A stretch of DNA of 64,000 bases from Choristoneura fumiferana. Taxonomy: Eukaryota > Arthropoda > Insecta > Lepidoptera > Tortricidae. Each line of letters opens with the position of its first letter. Position 1 is the stretch's first letter. The stretch covers positions 6,288,795 to 6,352,794 of the forward strand of contig NC_133486.1 in the NCBI RefSeq assembly GCF_025370935.1. Direction: 5' to 3'. The notes under the pieces were generated by a model. The model was not told the origin of the DNA. It did no database searches and saw nothing but the letters and a program-made list of their open reading frames with translations. Positions 44,483 through 55,034 of the stretch are shown here, one piece after another. Made by a program: the position numbers and the translations under genes.

Positions 44483-44756
44483 ATACCGTGTCGCCTTCCA
44501 AGAGACACTGCTTTGCCGCAAAGTCCGCCGAGACTCCCGCATCAACATGGACCACACCAGCACAGGGACAAAAGCCAGCCAGTACCTCAAACGAGAATCT
44601 CGTATCGCCTTCGTAAGCAAGGTCGATTACGTCAAAGAAGACCCGGCGCCATTTTTTGTTGAGAACGGCGACGTCAAAATGGAGGAGAGTACGGTATTTT
44701 ACTTTTATGATGACAAGGTACAGAATAGTACGTGTGAGATTGATAGCTGTATGTAA
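44483..44756 (+). CDS. Neuropeptide GPCR last exon: helix 8, C-terminal tail, stop
   Basis: The first base completes the split Arg codon from 29603-29604; 90 codons and TAA (44754-44756) follow. It begins YRVAFQETLLCRKVRR: the amphipathic helix 8 after NPxxY, a Cys (residue 11) usable for palmitoylation, and a basic patch. The cytoplasmic tail is rich in Ser, Thr and acidic residues (HTSTGTKASQYLK, VKEDPAPFF, VKMEESTVF), as expected for kinase and arrestin control. It ends in EIDSCM. The acceptor has a T-rich tract and GCAG. The junction reads SGRYRVAFQETL, which fits CAPA/pyrokinin receptors closely and is the main evidence that the two exons belong together. Confidence 0.93.
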
Positions 44757-44872
44757 ATGACTTGCGTGGATTGGAGAGTTACAGGGTTTTTTTGTACAAA
44801 TTTAAGGGTTGATTGTGTGTGTTTAGTTTAGTAAGTATGTACTTATATAAAAATTGTATTGTATTGTAATTG
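44757..44872 (+). other. Start of the receptor 3' UTR
   Basis: Sequence downstream of the stop codon. No AATAAA lies in this interval. The first AATAAA downstream is near 45009, inside an F6 repeat, so the polyadenylation site may be repeat-derived or further away. Confidence 0.5.
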
Positions 44873-45250
44873 TAAATAGTTATTTGTGTCACAAGGGAGC
44901 AAAATGGTGTATTTACGGCGAGGGCGTACATTGAATCCTGAATGTAGCGAAGGATTCTAAAGTAGAATCCTGAGCGTAATGAGGGATTCAAGTGTTAACG
45001 CCCAAGATGAAAATAAATTTGCTCCCGAGTAGCTCATACAACTTTTCACACCGAGCAATAAGAAACTTGAAAAAATAATAATTCTAAATATTATTAAAGA
45101 ACAACCAGCATAGAAACATGGCGTGGCTTTACAATTGTCAACTTCAAAAAATGGCATTTGCATAAAACACTTAGAAAAGCCATGAACAGAAAAGTTGCAC
45201 TTTGCGCTCTCGTCAGGGAGCAAAAGTTACTTTTCTGAAGGAGAGGTATG
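44873..45250 (+). mobile_element. F6 repeat
   Basis: AGTTATTTGTGTCACAAGGG to CTTTTCTGAAGGAGAGGT is shared nearly base for base with 58017-58390, and in diverged form with 47989-48205 and 40975-41100. It lies about 117 bp after the receptor stop codon. Confidence 0.85.
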
Positions 45251-45313
45251 AAAAAAGTATTGAATTGAATCATACATAATAGCATAGAGATGATTAAAAA
45301 TTATAATATAACT

Positions 45314-46205
45314 AGCTTTTACCCGCGGCTTCGCTCGCGTTAACCATTAACATTTCAAAGAAGCAAGCAATCAAGCAAGCAAGCCAGCAAGCATGCAAGC
45401 AAGCATGCAAGCAAACATGCAAGCAAGCATGCAAGCAAGCATGCAAGCAAGCATGAAAGTGAGCATGTAAGTAAGCATGTAATTATGCAAGGAATGTTGC
45501 AAGCTCTGCTGCAAGCAAGCATGTAAGCAAGCAAGCATGCAAGCAAGCATGCAAGCAAGCATGCAAGCAAGCATGCAAGCAAGCATGCAAGCAAGCATGC
45601 AAGCAAGCAAACAAACATGCAAGCAGGCATGCAAGCAGGCAAACAAATATGCAAGCAGGCATGCAAGCAGGCATGCAAGTGAGCATGTAAGTGAGCATGT
45701 AAGCAAGCATGTAATTATGCAAGGAATAGTGCAAGCAAGCATGCATTCGAGCATGCATTCAAGCATGCAAGCAAGCATGAAATTTTGCAAGAAATAGTGC
45801 TAGTAGTAAGCATGCATTCAAGCCTGCATTCAAGCATGCAAGCAAGCATGCAAGCAAGCATGCAAGCAAGCATGCAAGCAAGCATGCATTAAATCATGCA
45901 AGCAAGCGTGGAAGCAATCGTGTAAGCAAGCATGTGATTATGCAAGAAATGGTGCAGCAAGCAAGCAAGCATGCTTTTTAACACATTATTAAGTCAGCTC
46001 AGTCAGCTCCGCGGTTAGAATACAAAAACAAACTTTTGGTCATCCCTTGGGAATGGCAATTTTTTTCGGGATAAAAAATATCCTATTATTTATTCTGGAC
46101 CTCTAATATGACGTATGCAAAATTTCATAGGAATCGGTGCAGTAGTTACGGCGTGAAAGCGTAACAAACAAACAAACAAACAAACTCACTTTCCCCTTTA
46201 TATAA
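45314..46205. mobile_element. Dispersed element carrying a large satellite insert
   Basis: The left end ACTAGCTTTTACCCGCGGCT and the right end (GGAATCGGTGCAGTAGTTAC, AACAAACAAACAAACAAAC) are the usual ends of a common arthropod repeat. The middle is occupied by the AAGC/ATGC array. Confidence 0.65.
45357..45975. repeat. About 620-bp AAGC/ATGC satellite with higher-order structure
   Basis: It is built from AAGC and ATGC tetramers (AAGCAAGCATGCAAGCATGC-like). A distinct spacer, close to CATGTAATTATGCAAGGAAT, recurs at about 45477, 45709, 45776 and 45932. Several frames stay open across it (Met-Gln-Ala-Ser and Cys-Leu-Leu-Ala repeats), which is a property of the unit and not coding evidence. 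Confidence 0.95.
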
Positions 46206-46432
46206 GGATGTAAAACCGGCACGGTATTGTTTGTCGCAACAAAATATAATAAATGAAAAACAAGTATACCTAGATCGAAAAAGGATTAGTTTTAAGAGGA
46301 TTGGTTGTTCAAAAGTACGAAAATAATGCAAAAATATAAATCTCCCTAATAAAATAGGGTCACAGTTTTCCATCATTTTATATGGATCGTCTTCGTGAAA
46401 ATGTTGTGACGTTTTCTTACTTGTGATTGTGA
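46206..46432. other. Non-coding spacer
   Basis: Nothing recognised. Confidence 0.5.
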
Positions 46433-47306
46433 TATATATGTCGGCGGCCGATCGTAAAATCCGCCAGATCACGAAATTCCTAGGCATATCGTGAAATGCC
46501 GCCATTTCATGAATTGGCTAAGGGACATCCGCCATATCGTTCATAACTCACCGTTTAACGATTTGCCTAGTGACGTTTAGGCAGATCATGAAATTCCTAG
46601 GCATATCATGAAGCGCCGCCATTTCATGATTTGGCCAGTTTAGGCAGATCATGAAATTCCTAGGCATATCATGAAACGCCGCCATATCGGTTCTGGCACT
46701 TCGCCGGCCGCTGCCGCGGCACGCTCGCTTCGCTCGCTCGGCTCGTGCGTCGTTATCACAATTAATACTAACCACTCCTCGCTCCGCTCGTCGTACCTAA
46801 ATTTTTCTATATAAATAAATAACAACTAGTGAATACTTTATTTACCAACAAAATACTAACCTCTAAAATACGGGCAGACGTCCATGGTTTTTTCACATTG
46901 TGCACAGAATCCGTTTGATTCACATAAAAAGAACGGAGCTGATGTTCAAAAGCTTCTTTTGCACTTCTATTTTGAATTCAATCACTATTTTCGGTTTAAA
47001 GATCATTTTATTGCGACGCCGACATTTTTCACGCGCTAAACAAACACGGCCGGTCAGCTGGTTACGGCCGCCATTGCATACGCAGCGCCACCAGTGGCCA
47101 AATAAGAAACTATTTTACGATGTGCCCGGTATAGAGCTAGGAATATCGACGAATGCGTTGCTCTAATCGATCTGCCGTATTATTTCTCAGGCACATCGTG
47201 ATATGCCTGGCCAACGTTTAGGCATATCATGAAATGGCGGCGTTTCACGATATGCCTGGGAATTTCGTGATCTGGCGGATTTTACGATCGGCCGCCGACA
47301 TATATA
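46433..47306. mobile_element. 874-bp TIR DNA transposon, TATATATGTCGGCGGCCG ends
   Basis: The inverted ends match over about 60 bp (GTCGGCGGCCGATCGTAAAA; CCGCCAGATCACGAAATTCC with one change). Inside the left end, a module containing GATCATGAAATTCCTAGGCA and ATATCATGAARCGCCGCCAT is repeated three times; the right end has an inverted version. The core has a GC-rich patch (GCCGGCCGCTGCCGCGGCAC) and no transposase frame. Deletion derivatives are at 2772-2868 and 23424-23829. The repeated subterminal modules are probably transposase-binding sites. Confidence 0.88.
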
Positions 47307-47437
47307 AGTATGAGTAAGTGTTGATATAAGTATATTATCCGTTGCCTATAATCCATAGCACAAGCTTTGCTTAGTTTGGGAGTAGGTCAATTGGTGTCAA
47401 GTGTCCCATGATATTTATTTATTATTATTATTTTATA
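47307..47437 (+). mobile_element. F1 SINE, 3' half
   Basis: TTATCCGTTGCCTATAATCC, then AAGCTTTGCTTAGTTTGGGA and GTGTCCCATGATATTTATTT, then ATT repeats. It abuts the TIR element; the SINE head is not present on the other side. Confidence 0.85.
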
Positions 47438-47574
47438 TTTGAAGAAATAGTGATCATAGTAAAAAATTTAATATATTTTTTCGTTCTTTTTAAGTTCTTT
47501 TAATTTGAGAAATCAATAAATACAGTCAGTGTTCCTGTTACTGGTTTCTAATTCTTTAATCTTGATAATAACTG
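47438..47574. other. Non-coding spacer
   Basis: Nothing recognised. Confidence 0.5.
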
Positions 47575-47701
47575 GGGCCCTAGTGAAAAAGGGGTTAATT
47601 CTGCAGAAGTTCAACAGCTGATTCGACTTAAACCCCTTTACACAAAATAGAAAATAGCTGTGTAATTTCTGCAGACTTAACCCCTTTTTCACTAGGGTCC
47701 C
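47575..47701. mobile_element. 127-bp MITE with about 35-bp TIRs
   Basis: The left end GGGCCCTAGTGAAAAAGGGG and the right end CCCCTTTTTCACTAGGGTCCC are inverted, continuing into TTAATTCTGCAGAA/TTCTGCAGACTTAA. Confidence 0.88.
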
Positions 47702-47988
47702 ATCGTGTATTCATCGAAGGACAACGAATGCGGCTCACACACTACTATAGAGTGCCCAGTAGTTTAAAGAAAAGTGTTGGCAATGTGCATTTATATAGCC
47801 TTTATTTTGTCGCTAACACTAACTAAAACGGTGAACAACCGAACATAAATGCGTGGGCAAGCAAAATTAAGAGATTATTATGTAAATTAACTTTGAAAAT
47901 TGCTTTACAATGGAATTAACATAATCTTTGGACTTTAAATCTGATTTTGCTAAATAACAAGTACCTTTTAAAAAGTCTATAGAATTTC
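47702..47988. other. Non-coding spacer
   Basis: Nothing recognised. Confidence 0.5.
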
Positions 47989-48205
47989 AATAGTTATTTG
48001 TGCAACAAGAGAGCAAAGTTGTTTTTTGTTGCGAGTGTTGATTTTGAATCCCGAGTAAGCTAAGGATTCTATAATTGAATCAAGAGTGTTAGCAAGTGAT
48101 TATAGGTTAGAATCCTAAGAGCAGCAAGGGATTCAAATACACGAGATGCAAAAAAACTTTGGTCTCGTGTGACACATACCATTTTTCACCTCAGCAGCGA
48201 GAACA
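47989..48205 (+). mobile_element. F6 repeat, diverged
   Basis: AATAGTTATTTGTGCAACAA to ATTTTTCACCTCAGCAGCGA follows the layout of the F6 copy at 44873 with many changes, and is closer to 40975-41100 in its second half. Confidence 0.7.
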
Positions 48206-49470
48206 TAATTTAAATGTAACATAAGAATAAAACCACATATATACCTGTTTACAAAACAAACACAATATTTTAAATATAATCCGATTATTAAGAAACTAAT
48301 ATAGGTAATAATCACATTTAAAACCATAAAAAAGTGTCCAATAGGTACAATACAAATCTCATACTCATAACATGCATTGTAATTTGAACTTAGAACTTCT
48401 TGTAAAATATTTCATACTTATTTTTTAATACTGAAAAAAGCCTCATCTTTTGGGGTCATTAAAAAGGTTGAACAATAAACGTATAATTTATTATAAATGT
48501 TATTAAACCTTTAAATATAATTTTATTAAGATTTCTATTACAGATTTATTACAAATTCATTCAATTTAACAAATATTTATTCCATCTAAAGAGGCAGTAT
48601 ACGGAAATTCTTTTAAAAAAAAAAACAAGAGAAGCGGCTTTCGTGCAACGAGGTTGCATACTTTATTAAAAGATCCGGAAAATTTTCATTTTGGAAATAT
48701 TTCGTTGTCATGTAATTTATTAGGTATTTTTAATACTATAAATTTAATTTAAGATTGTAATCAACCCATTTGATCCTATCTCTCGCTTTTTTCGTGTTGA
48801 AGTGAAATGAAGTAAAGTTCAAATATTTGGAATTCAGTGAGTAGACCCAACACTGTACTCAGCATTTAAAAAAAAATCTCACAGAGCCGCGGTGCTCACT
48901 GATACGTCATACATAGCAAAACCTGCCTGTTTGAGGGGCTGAGGTGAAAAAATAATTTATACTGCTCATGAAAAAAGAAGTCAACGTTTATAACATAGAG
49001 TTAAGCTTTAAGTACGAATTTAAAGGTAGGTACATAATATTTTTAAAATTAGGTACTTATTATAAGAAAATTGGCGTTGACCATATACAATGTAAAGGTA
49101 TATAAGACTTTTACTTGTGTTTTTGCTTAAAACGATTACCTTAATTTGAAGATCTTAAAATCTACATATTTAGGACAGATTTTCTTATTAATACTTTGGA
49201 ACTACATATTTCCAAATATTCCACGCGCTGTGTAGGTTTCCATAGGTACCTACAGAATATACAGCATCATCATCATCATTTGAATTTGAAATTAAATTAT
49301 TTTTCTATTATCTTGAAAATTTACATTACCTACCATGTTCGTTAAATTATTAGAAAAAAATCATGTATTTCATTTATTTAGCTCATGCAACTATCCCGCT
49401 CAAAAATCTTTTTAATACTGTAATTGTTGCGATAGTCATTCTTTTAAATTTATTAAAATATAAAAAGTAT
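48206..49470. other. AT-rich non-coding stretch
   Basis: No exon, element or RNA gene recognised. Confidence 0.5.
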
Positions 49471-49689
49471 AAAAACTTGTACTTAGCTCGGGAATCGAAC
49501 CCGGATGTTTTGAAAAATAAAACTTACATTATTAAAGAATATGAAATACAATGCATTTTATTCATTCTAGATATCGTACTTCATAGTAACATTTATTGCT
49601 TATGACCTGCCTACCGATATCGAAATAGAAATAATGTATGTTTTATTTTTCAAAATGACCGGGTTCGATTCCCGAACTGAGTAAGTTTT
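49471..49689. mobile_element. Inverted-repeat element whose arms carry B-box-like sequence
   Basis: The left arm has CTCGGGAATCGAACCCGG and GTTTTGAAAAATAAAAC. The right arm has the complement, GTTTTATTTTTCAAAAT and CCGGGTTCGATTCCCGA. The arms are about 60 bp and the centre about 95 bp. The GGTTCGATTCC core is a Pol III B-box-type sequence facing outward from both ends. It may be two SINE ends back to back or a MITE whose termini resemble a tRNA arm. Confidence 0.82.
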
Positions 49690-50667
49690 TTTTTGTAAAT
49701 GTATGAATGCAATTTTTCTTCTTATTAAAATCGAAGACATGGTTCCTAAGAACAGATCTTCGTATGTCTTATAGTTTGAGACTTTCCCATACTGACCGAT
49801 ATGAATGTTACACCCTGTATATCGTTCACTATTCGACTCCCCAAACGTACGAACAAAATAACATCATGTCAACCAACGACTAATGTAACGGTTAGTCCGT
49901 TAGCTAACGGAAGTTCAATTTAACGGAAGATAACAAGAGCGTTAACAATTTTTGAAGTTAACTTAATAGTTAATCCATTAAGCAGTTTGCAGAGTTAATC
50001 CATTAATTAACGATTAACGGATTAACGAGTTAATGCCCACCTTTGATTGGAAGCAATAAGGTGTTAGTAAGTACGTGGTTCAGTGTCTTTGACTGTATGT
50101 ACTTGAATCTGTCTTAATTCATAACTAAGTACGCGTCCTATCTTACGAAAATTGTAAATTGAGTCGTGCTCTACTGACCTAGACCCACATTAAGAACTTA
50201 TCCTGTTGTTATTGAATGGGCCCCCCATCAAAACGCATACCCTCATAGGTATTGATTGTATTAAGTCAGGGTGTAGTAGGTACTTAAAAAAGATTGGAAG
50301 GAAAGAGATTATTTCTGGGAAAACGCATGTTTCCAAAAGAATGGTGATAAGTCCTATTGCTATCGAGGATAAAATTAAATTCCCTCAAAACGTCTTCGCA
50401 TTGCTTGTGTTATTTTTATACTTACTTCTTGAATGACCCTACTTACTAATTTTAGTTTTTAGTGATAGAATCCGAAAATTCGCCTACTACTAATCTATAA
50501 TAGAGTCACCCACATAGCTCAATGAGGGCTACCGTTTTCGCGCTCACCAGTTGGCGCCACTCCTAGATAAACGTCCTGCCTGAAGTATAGTGGTTAGTTT
50601 ATTATTACGGGCGTGAAAACAAATTTTTAATTTAAATCATATTTAATACCATATATAATCATATTTA
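49690..50667. other. Non-coding stretch
   Basis: About 49880-50030 is rich in GTTAAC/TTAACGG words (GTTAATCCATTAATTAACG), a low-complexity tract. No exon recognised; the 76-codon frame at 50206-50436 has no domain. Confidence 0.5.
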
Positions 50668-50934
50668 GACGACCAGATGGCCTAGTGGTTAGAGAACCTG
50701 TCTACGAAGCTTGAGCTTGAGCTTGTCCCGGGTTTGATTCCCGTGTCGGGGCAGATATTTGTATGAAAAAATACGAATGTTTGTTCTCGGGTATTGGGTG
50801 TTTACTATGTATTTAAGTATGTATCTATCTATATAATTATATTTATCCGTTGCTTAGTACCCATAACACAAGCTTTGCTAAGCTTACTTTGGTACTAGGT
50901 CAATTGGTGTGAATTATTCCGTGTTATTTATTTA
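50668..50934 (+). mobile_element. F1 SINE, full length
   Basis: Head GACGACCAGATGGCCTAGTG. A short local duplication (GAGCTTGAGCTTG) lies before the B box GGGTTTGATTCCCG. The body shares the AAGCTTTGCTAAGCTTACTT variant with 34286-34547. Confidence 0.9.
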
Positions 50935-51008
50935 ATACCTTAAAAACCGTATCGTAAAAATATCAAGCATGCCACGCACAGTGTTGCATAGTCTCGTTTT
51001 GTTCTGAA

Positions 51009-51500
51009 AAAACCGACCAAGAACGTGTCGAACACGTCCAAAATAGGGTTCCGTAGCCATTACGAAAAAATAAAGTTATATTTTTCTAAGGATTTCGTAT
51101 TTAATACGGAATCATCCAAGCTTGGGAATATTTTATTCCTTAGGTTAGGCTGCTATTTACTCTTAAACTACTAATAATTATCAAGCAAACTTAGCCGTTA
51201 TAGTTTTTCTTGAAAATTTGATATACTTACTACCATCCTGATTTTTTTCAATTATTTCCACCGACCGGTTTAGATTTTAGAGGGGGGGGGACGCTCACTT
51301 TCATGAAAATTTGCACTTTAAAGTCCAACGATATCCTACACTATAGGGTTGGATGAGAAAAAAACATCACCCCACTTTACGTCTATGGGAGGTACAAAAA
51401 ATATATTTTTTAGATTTTTTTATTGTACCATTTTGTTGGCATAGTTTACATATATATCCGTGCAAAATAACAGCTTTCTAGCATTGATAGTCCCTGAGCA
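51009..51500 (-). mobile_element. F5 element
   Basis: Starts AAAACCGACCAAGAACGTGT and GGGTTCCGTAGCCATTACGA; contains a G-run at about 51282-51291; ends near GATAGTCCCTGAGCAAAGCC. It then passes directly into element D. Confidence 0.78.
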
Positions 51501-51845
51501 AAGCCGCGGTAATTTATATCGAGATAGCTGTAGGCTTTTCAAGATTTGGGCGGTTAATTTTGGGTTTCGTTGTCCTCTATACGAAAAGTATAGCACAGAA
51601 ATCAATGATATTTTACAATCAAGATATTCATTATATTTTCTATGCCTGTGGTTTTTTCGATTTTTGTAAAAATGCTTTATTAGTCTGTAATTCTCATGCA
51701 AAGTTGACATCTTTTTTTTGTCGACATTTGAGCTCATGTAATTCTGATATTACACATTTATATGAAAATCTGAAAAACCACAGGCATAGATAATTACGTC
51801 TTATCCGTACTTACAAAATTTCATCTATTTCGGTTGCCAAGTTTT
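51501..51845. mobile_element. Dispersed element D, copy 2
   Basis: Reverse-complement counterpart of 37850-38155 (AATTTTGGGTTTCGTTGTCC, GCAAAGTTGACATCTTTTTT, CCACAGGCATAGATAATTAC). Overlapping open frames on both strands here are by-products. Confidence 0.72.
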
Positions 51846-53170
51846 CAAATGAAACCGGGACTACGTTTGTATGGAGAATGGAACGAAGAGACTTCTCTTA
51901 ACTGGCTATCTACTCTTATCACCATCAATTTTCTTTAATTGACTAGAGAAAGAATACGTGTCCAATGTTTTCTAATAATCTATGTAATTGACGGATTAAT
52001 TGAAATTTATTAGGACACCAACGTGTTAATTGGTTGGGTGTTTGCTACTCGGCTAAGACAAAAAATTAAAATCAACAAGTTTACTTATTGTGTACTTCCT
52101 TTATTAGAGAATCGGCTCTGATGTGGAAAATTCCTTAGTTCTTCTATATTATCTTGGTTTATTTGTACTAAAATCACGAATCCTGGCCATTACTACGCTT
52201 AACTGAAAATATCACCCGGAAATCAAAACAAACCTGTAAAAAAGTTTTTATATTCCAAATAAAACGTGGATATTCGATAATCCCACAGTTTATTATAAAG
52301 TCGTAAGTCGTAACAAGCGATGATAACTTATTATCTTATTATTATGTGAATTTCTTTTGGATAAACGCCAAATTCTTTAGCTTAGCACAAGAGTAGGTAA
52401 ACCACACAGATACAAAGGTTTCATACAATATGGTTATATTACAACCTGCTCAAAAAGTTATTTTGTCTGTGACACATTCAATCAGGCGATTCTAAGAGGT
52501 TAATCCTAAGAGGTATCCAAGGATGTTACCAGTAAAAGCAATACAATACGATTGCTCTTTATGGAACACCAACACATACAATAATTACAACAACAGCAAC
52601 AATACGGTATTTGACAACTCCTGATTTTGCCATATCTTAATATTATTATGAAAATATAGATATACAGATAGTGTTTAGCGAAGTGAAAATTTAAATCGAT
52701 TGAAAATTGGATTTATAGTGATTTTTGAAAAATCTATATACCTGTCTCTTTCTCAAACGCTTTTCTCTATGCAGCAAGTATGGCGGTACTGGCGTGTGAC
52801 GTCACATGCCAGTATGTCTTTCTCTGTCTAATCTTGAATTTCAAACCTTTATAACTTTGTTATTTGTAAAGATAGCTTAAAAACTGATTTTCTATTCGAT
52901 AACAGGCATTGTGTAGTTTACATTTATAAAACATATACAAAATAGTCAAATACCGTATTCACTCGAGCGACGCTTCGCTCGCTGAGCCGGAAAAGTGTGT
53001 GTCAGGTCACACGCAGTGTAGGGTGCTGTACTAATACTCGTACCTATATGGCAAATTTTCAATATTATAATATAACCTGTAAAGCCTAAATAGCCTGAAT
53101 GGCTTCGAGAAAAGTATGGTACGGTCGTGTCTTTGTTTTTGTTTTGCTCGACTTGGCGAGATACGAGTAA
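51846..53170. other. Non-coding stretch
   Basis: No exon recognised. A GCGACGCTTCGCTCGCTGAG patch lies at about 52968. Confidence 0.5.
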
Positions 53171-53361
53171 GTACAGTACGATTACTTGACAGATGGTCAG
53201 TTTTCAACTTTGAGGTCATACAAATAAAATAGTTTTTACATAATCTGTAAACGTGGGTAGCGGTATACTAAAAAAGGCTTTATTTGTATGACGTCAAAGT
53301 TGAAAATTGACTGAAGGCACGCCCATCTGTCAAGTGTTAACTCCAAGTAATCGTACTGTAC
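53171..53361. mobile_element. 191-bp MITE with GTACAGTACGATTACTTG ends
   Basis: The left end GTACAGTACGATTACTTGAC and the right end CAAGTAATCGTACTGTAC are inverted. Further in, CATACAAATAAAAT and GGCTTTATTTGTATGACGTC also pair. The arms differ by a short insertion near the right end. Confidence 0.85.
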
Positions 53362-53770
53362 TAAGCTCATAAGCTGTAATAGTTTTCCTTTAAAATACAT
53401 TATTGCGTTTTTTTTTTTTATTTTCAAGCCAGTTGAAAAGGATAACAGATGTAGTGAATAATGTTCTGCCATCGTATTTTGTCGGAAAAGTTCGTCTTTA
53501 TCTTGCTTTCTCACCGAGCTTACTGGAGTTTAGGTACTGAAACTAATTGAGAGAGAAATGCGACGAAACATTATTAACTAGGTCTGTACTTGGTCGACTA
53601 TACACTGTGGTTGTAGTCTAGCTACTATAGCGTGATTGTAACGCCACGCTTTGTCTCTGTATCCATTTTACACGTGTGGAAAGCTCGCGTTACACAAATC
53701 ATCCAACTTTAAGATACTTCATCGCGGAAGATAAATAGGATCAAAGTTTTGTACGATCGACAACTTTGTT
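53362..53770. other. Non-coding stretch
   Basis: Nothing recognised. Confidence 0.5.
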
Positions 53771-54765
53771 AGTAGGGGAGGGGGGCCCAAAGTGAGCACC
53801 TTTAGAGGAACTGAGAAAAAAGTATGAATAAAATATCAGTATCACTTAACTTTAAATGCTATTTAAAGCTGAATTTATCGTAGTTTAATTATACATACTT
53901 CATTTTTCTGCAAAGTTTAGAAAAACTAATAAAAATAACAAATTACGAAAACTTTACTTTTGCTCGCTTTGCCCGAGGCAAAGCCTAAAGCGAGCACCGC
54001 TTTTGGGCAAAGCGAGCACAAAGGGGGCAAAATGAGCACCCTTCATTCATGCAATAACTATTAAATATTTATTTGGAGATAAGGATAAAAACTACGTCGA
54101 TCACATCAATAAAACTCCAGTGATTTGATGTAGACTTTAATCAGAGTCAAAACATAACAAATTTAACAAAATATGGTACTTCTTACAAAACATTGCTTTC
54201 CGCCATTGCTTTTGACATTGACTCTTCATCCCAAGCACCTTGTTCAGTTTTTCTTTTGTAATTATTGACCATCTAAAACAATTAAGCAATGAAAACAAGC
54301 AAGCTAAGCGTTTAAATAACACAAAAACAAATAAATCGCTTAAATATGCCTAACGGTATGTGGGCACATGCTCACTTTGCCCTGCCCGCTTTGCCTTTTC
54401 GACCAAATCCACATTGTACTCGAACTTAAACTTCAAATATTTCGCGCACATTCAAGAACATTTTACCAAAACAAAGCCAAATAACTGTCAATACATATTA
54501 CAATTAACGATTTTCAACAACGTCCTCACAAATCCGCAAAACACTCGATACATACCTCGTATTTTTCATATCTGGACTGATCAAATCGTAATTTTTGACA
54601 CTACACGCGCACGGTCGCTAACAGGCGGCGGTTGGCGACTGCGGCAGGTGGAGCGGGGCGAGGCGCATATCGCCACGCAGTCACGCCGCCATTGGCCTTA
54701 TATTTTCAAGGTGAGCGCCAGTGCTCACTTTGAGCACTATGCTCGCTTTGGGCCCCCCTCCTACT
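53771..54765. mobile_element. 995-bp TIR transposon with repeated AAAGYGAGCAC motif
   Basis: The left end AGTAGGGGAGGGGGGCCCAA and the right end TTGGGCCCCCCTCCTACT are inverted. The word AAAGTGAGCAC or AAAGCGAGCAC (or its complement) occurs at about 53790, 53965, 53990, 54012, 54372, 54725 and 54745, with GCAAAATGAGCACC at about 54028. Such clustered subterminal motifs are usually transposase-binding sites. The 198-codon frame from 54360 crosses the right end and is not a gene. The superfamily is unknown to me. Confidence 0.85.
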
Positions 54766-55034
54766 TTTCTTTTACCGAAGAAGGTAAAACGACTATTATT
54801 GGTTACATCGACGACACGGCTTTATCTAGAGGTATTTGTAATCGGGCCAATCAAATTTTTTTCATCACACTTGCTCGTAAACAGTGTCGTAACATGCAGG
54901 CTACCTTAGTTGCAACCCCCCAAATAAAACCCTCGACCTTAATGTGCTTGTCATGAAACCCGTGGTCGGTAAATGAGTCATTGCGCGTACACATTTTCTT
55001 GCCATGAAGCCCAAGGTCGGTAAATGAGTCAGTG
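54766..55034. other. Non-coding stretch with a tandem pair
   Basis: ATGAAACCCGTGGTCGGTAA and ATGAAGCCCAAGGTCGGTAA occur about 60 bp apart (54953 and 55006), each followed by ATGAGTCA, forming a short direct repeat. Confidence 0.5.

Noticed and set aside
45355..45797. Long open frames rich in Cys-Leu-Ala or Met-Gln-Ala-Ser
   Set aside because: They arise from the AAGC/ATGC simple repeat, which is stop-free in several frames on both strands.
50206..50436. 76-codon hydrophobic-ended frame
   Set aside because: No homology is recognised, there is no GC rise and no splice signals.
54360..54956. 198-codon frame
   Set aside because: It crosses the right terminus of the TIR transposon and includes the motif repeats. 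It is not a transposase or host protein I can recognise.
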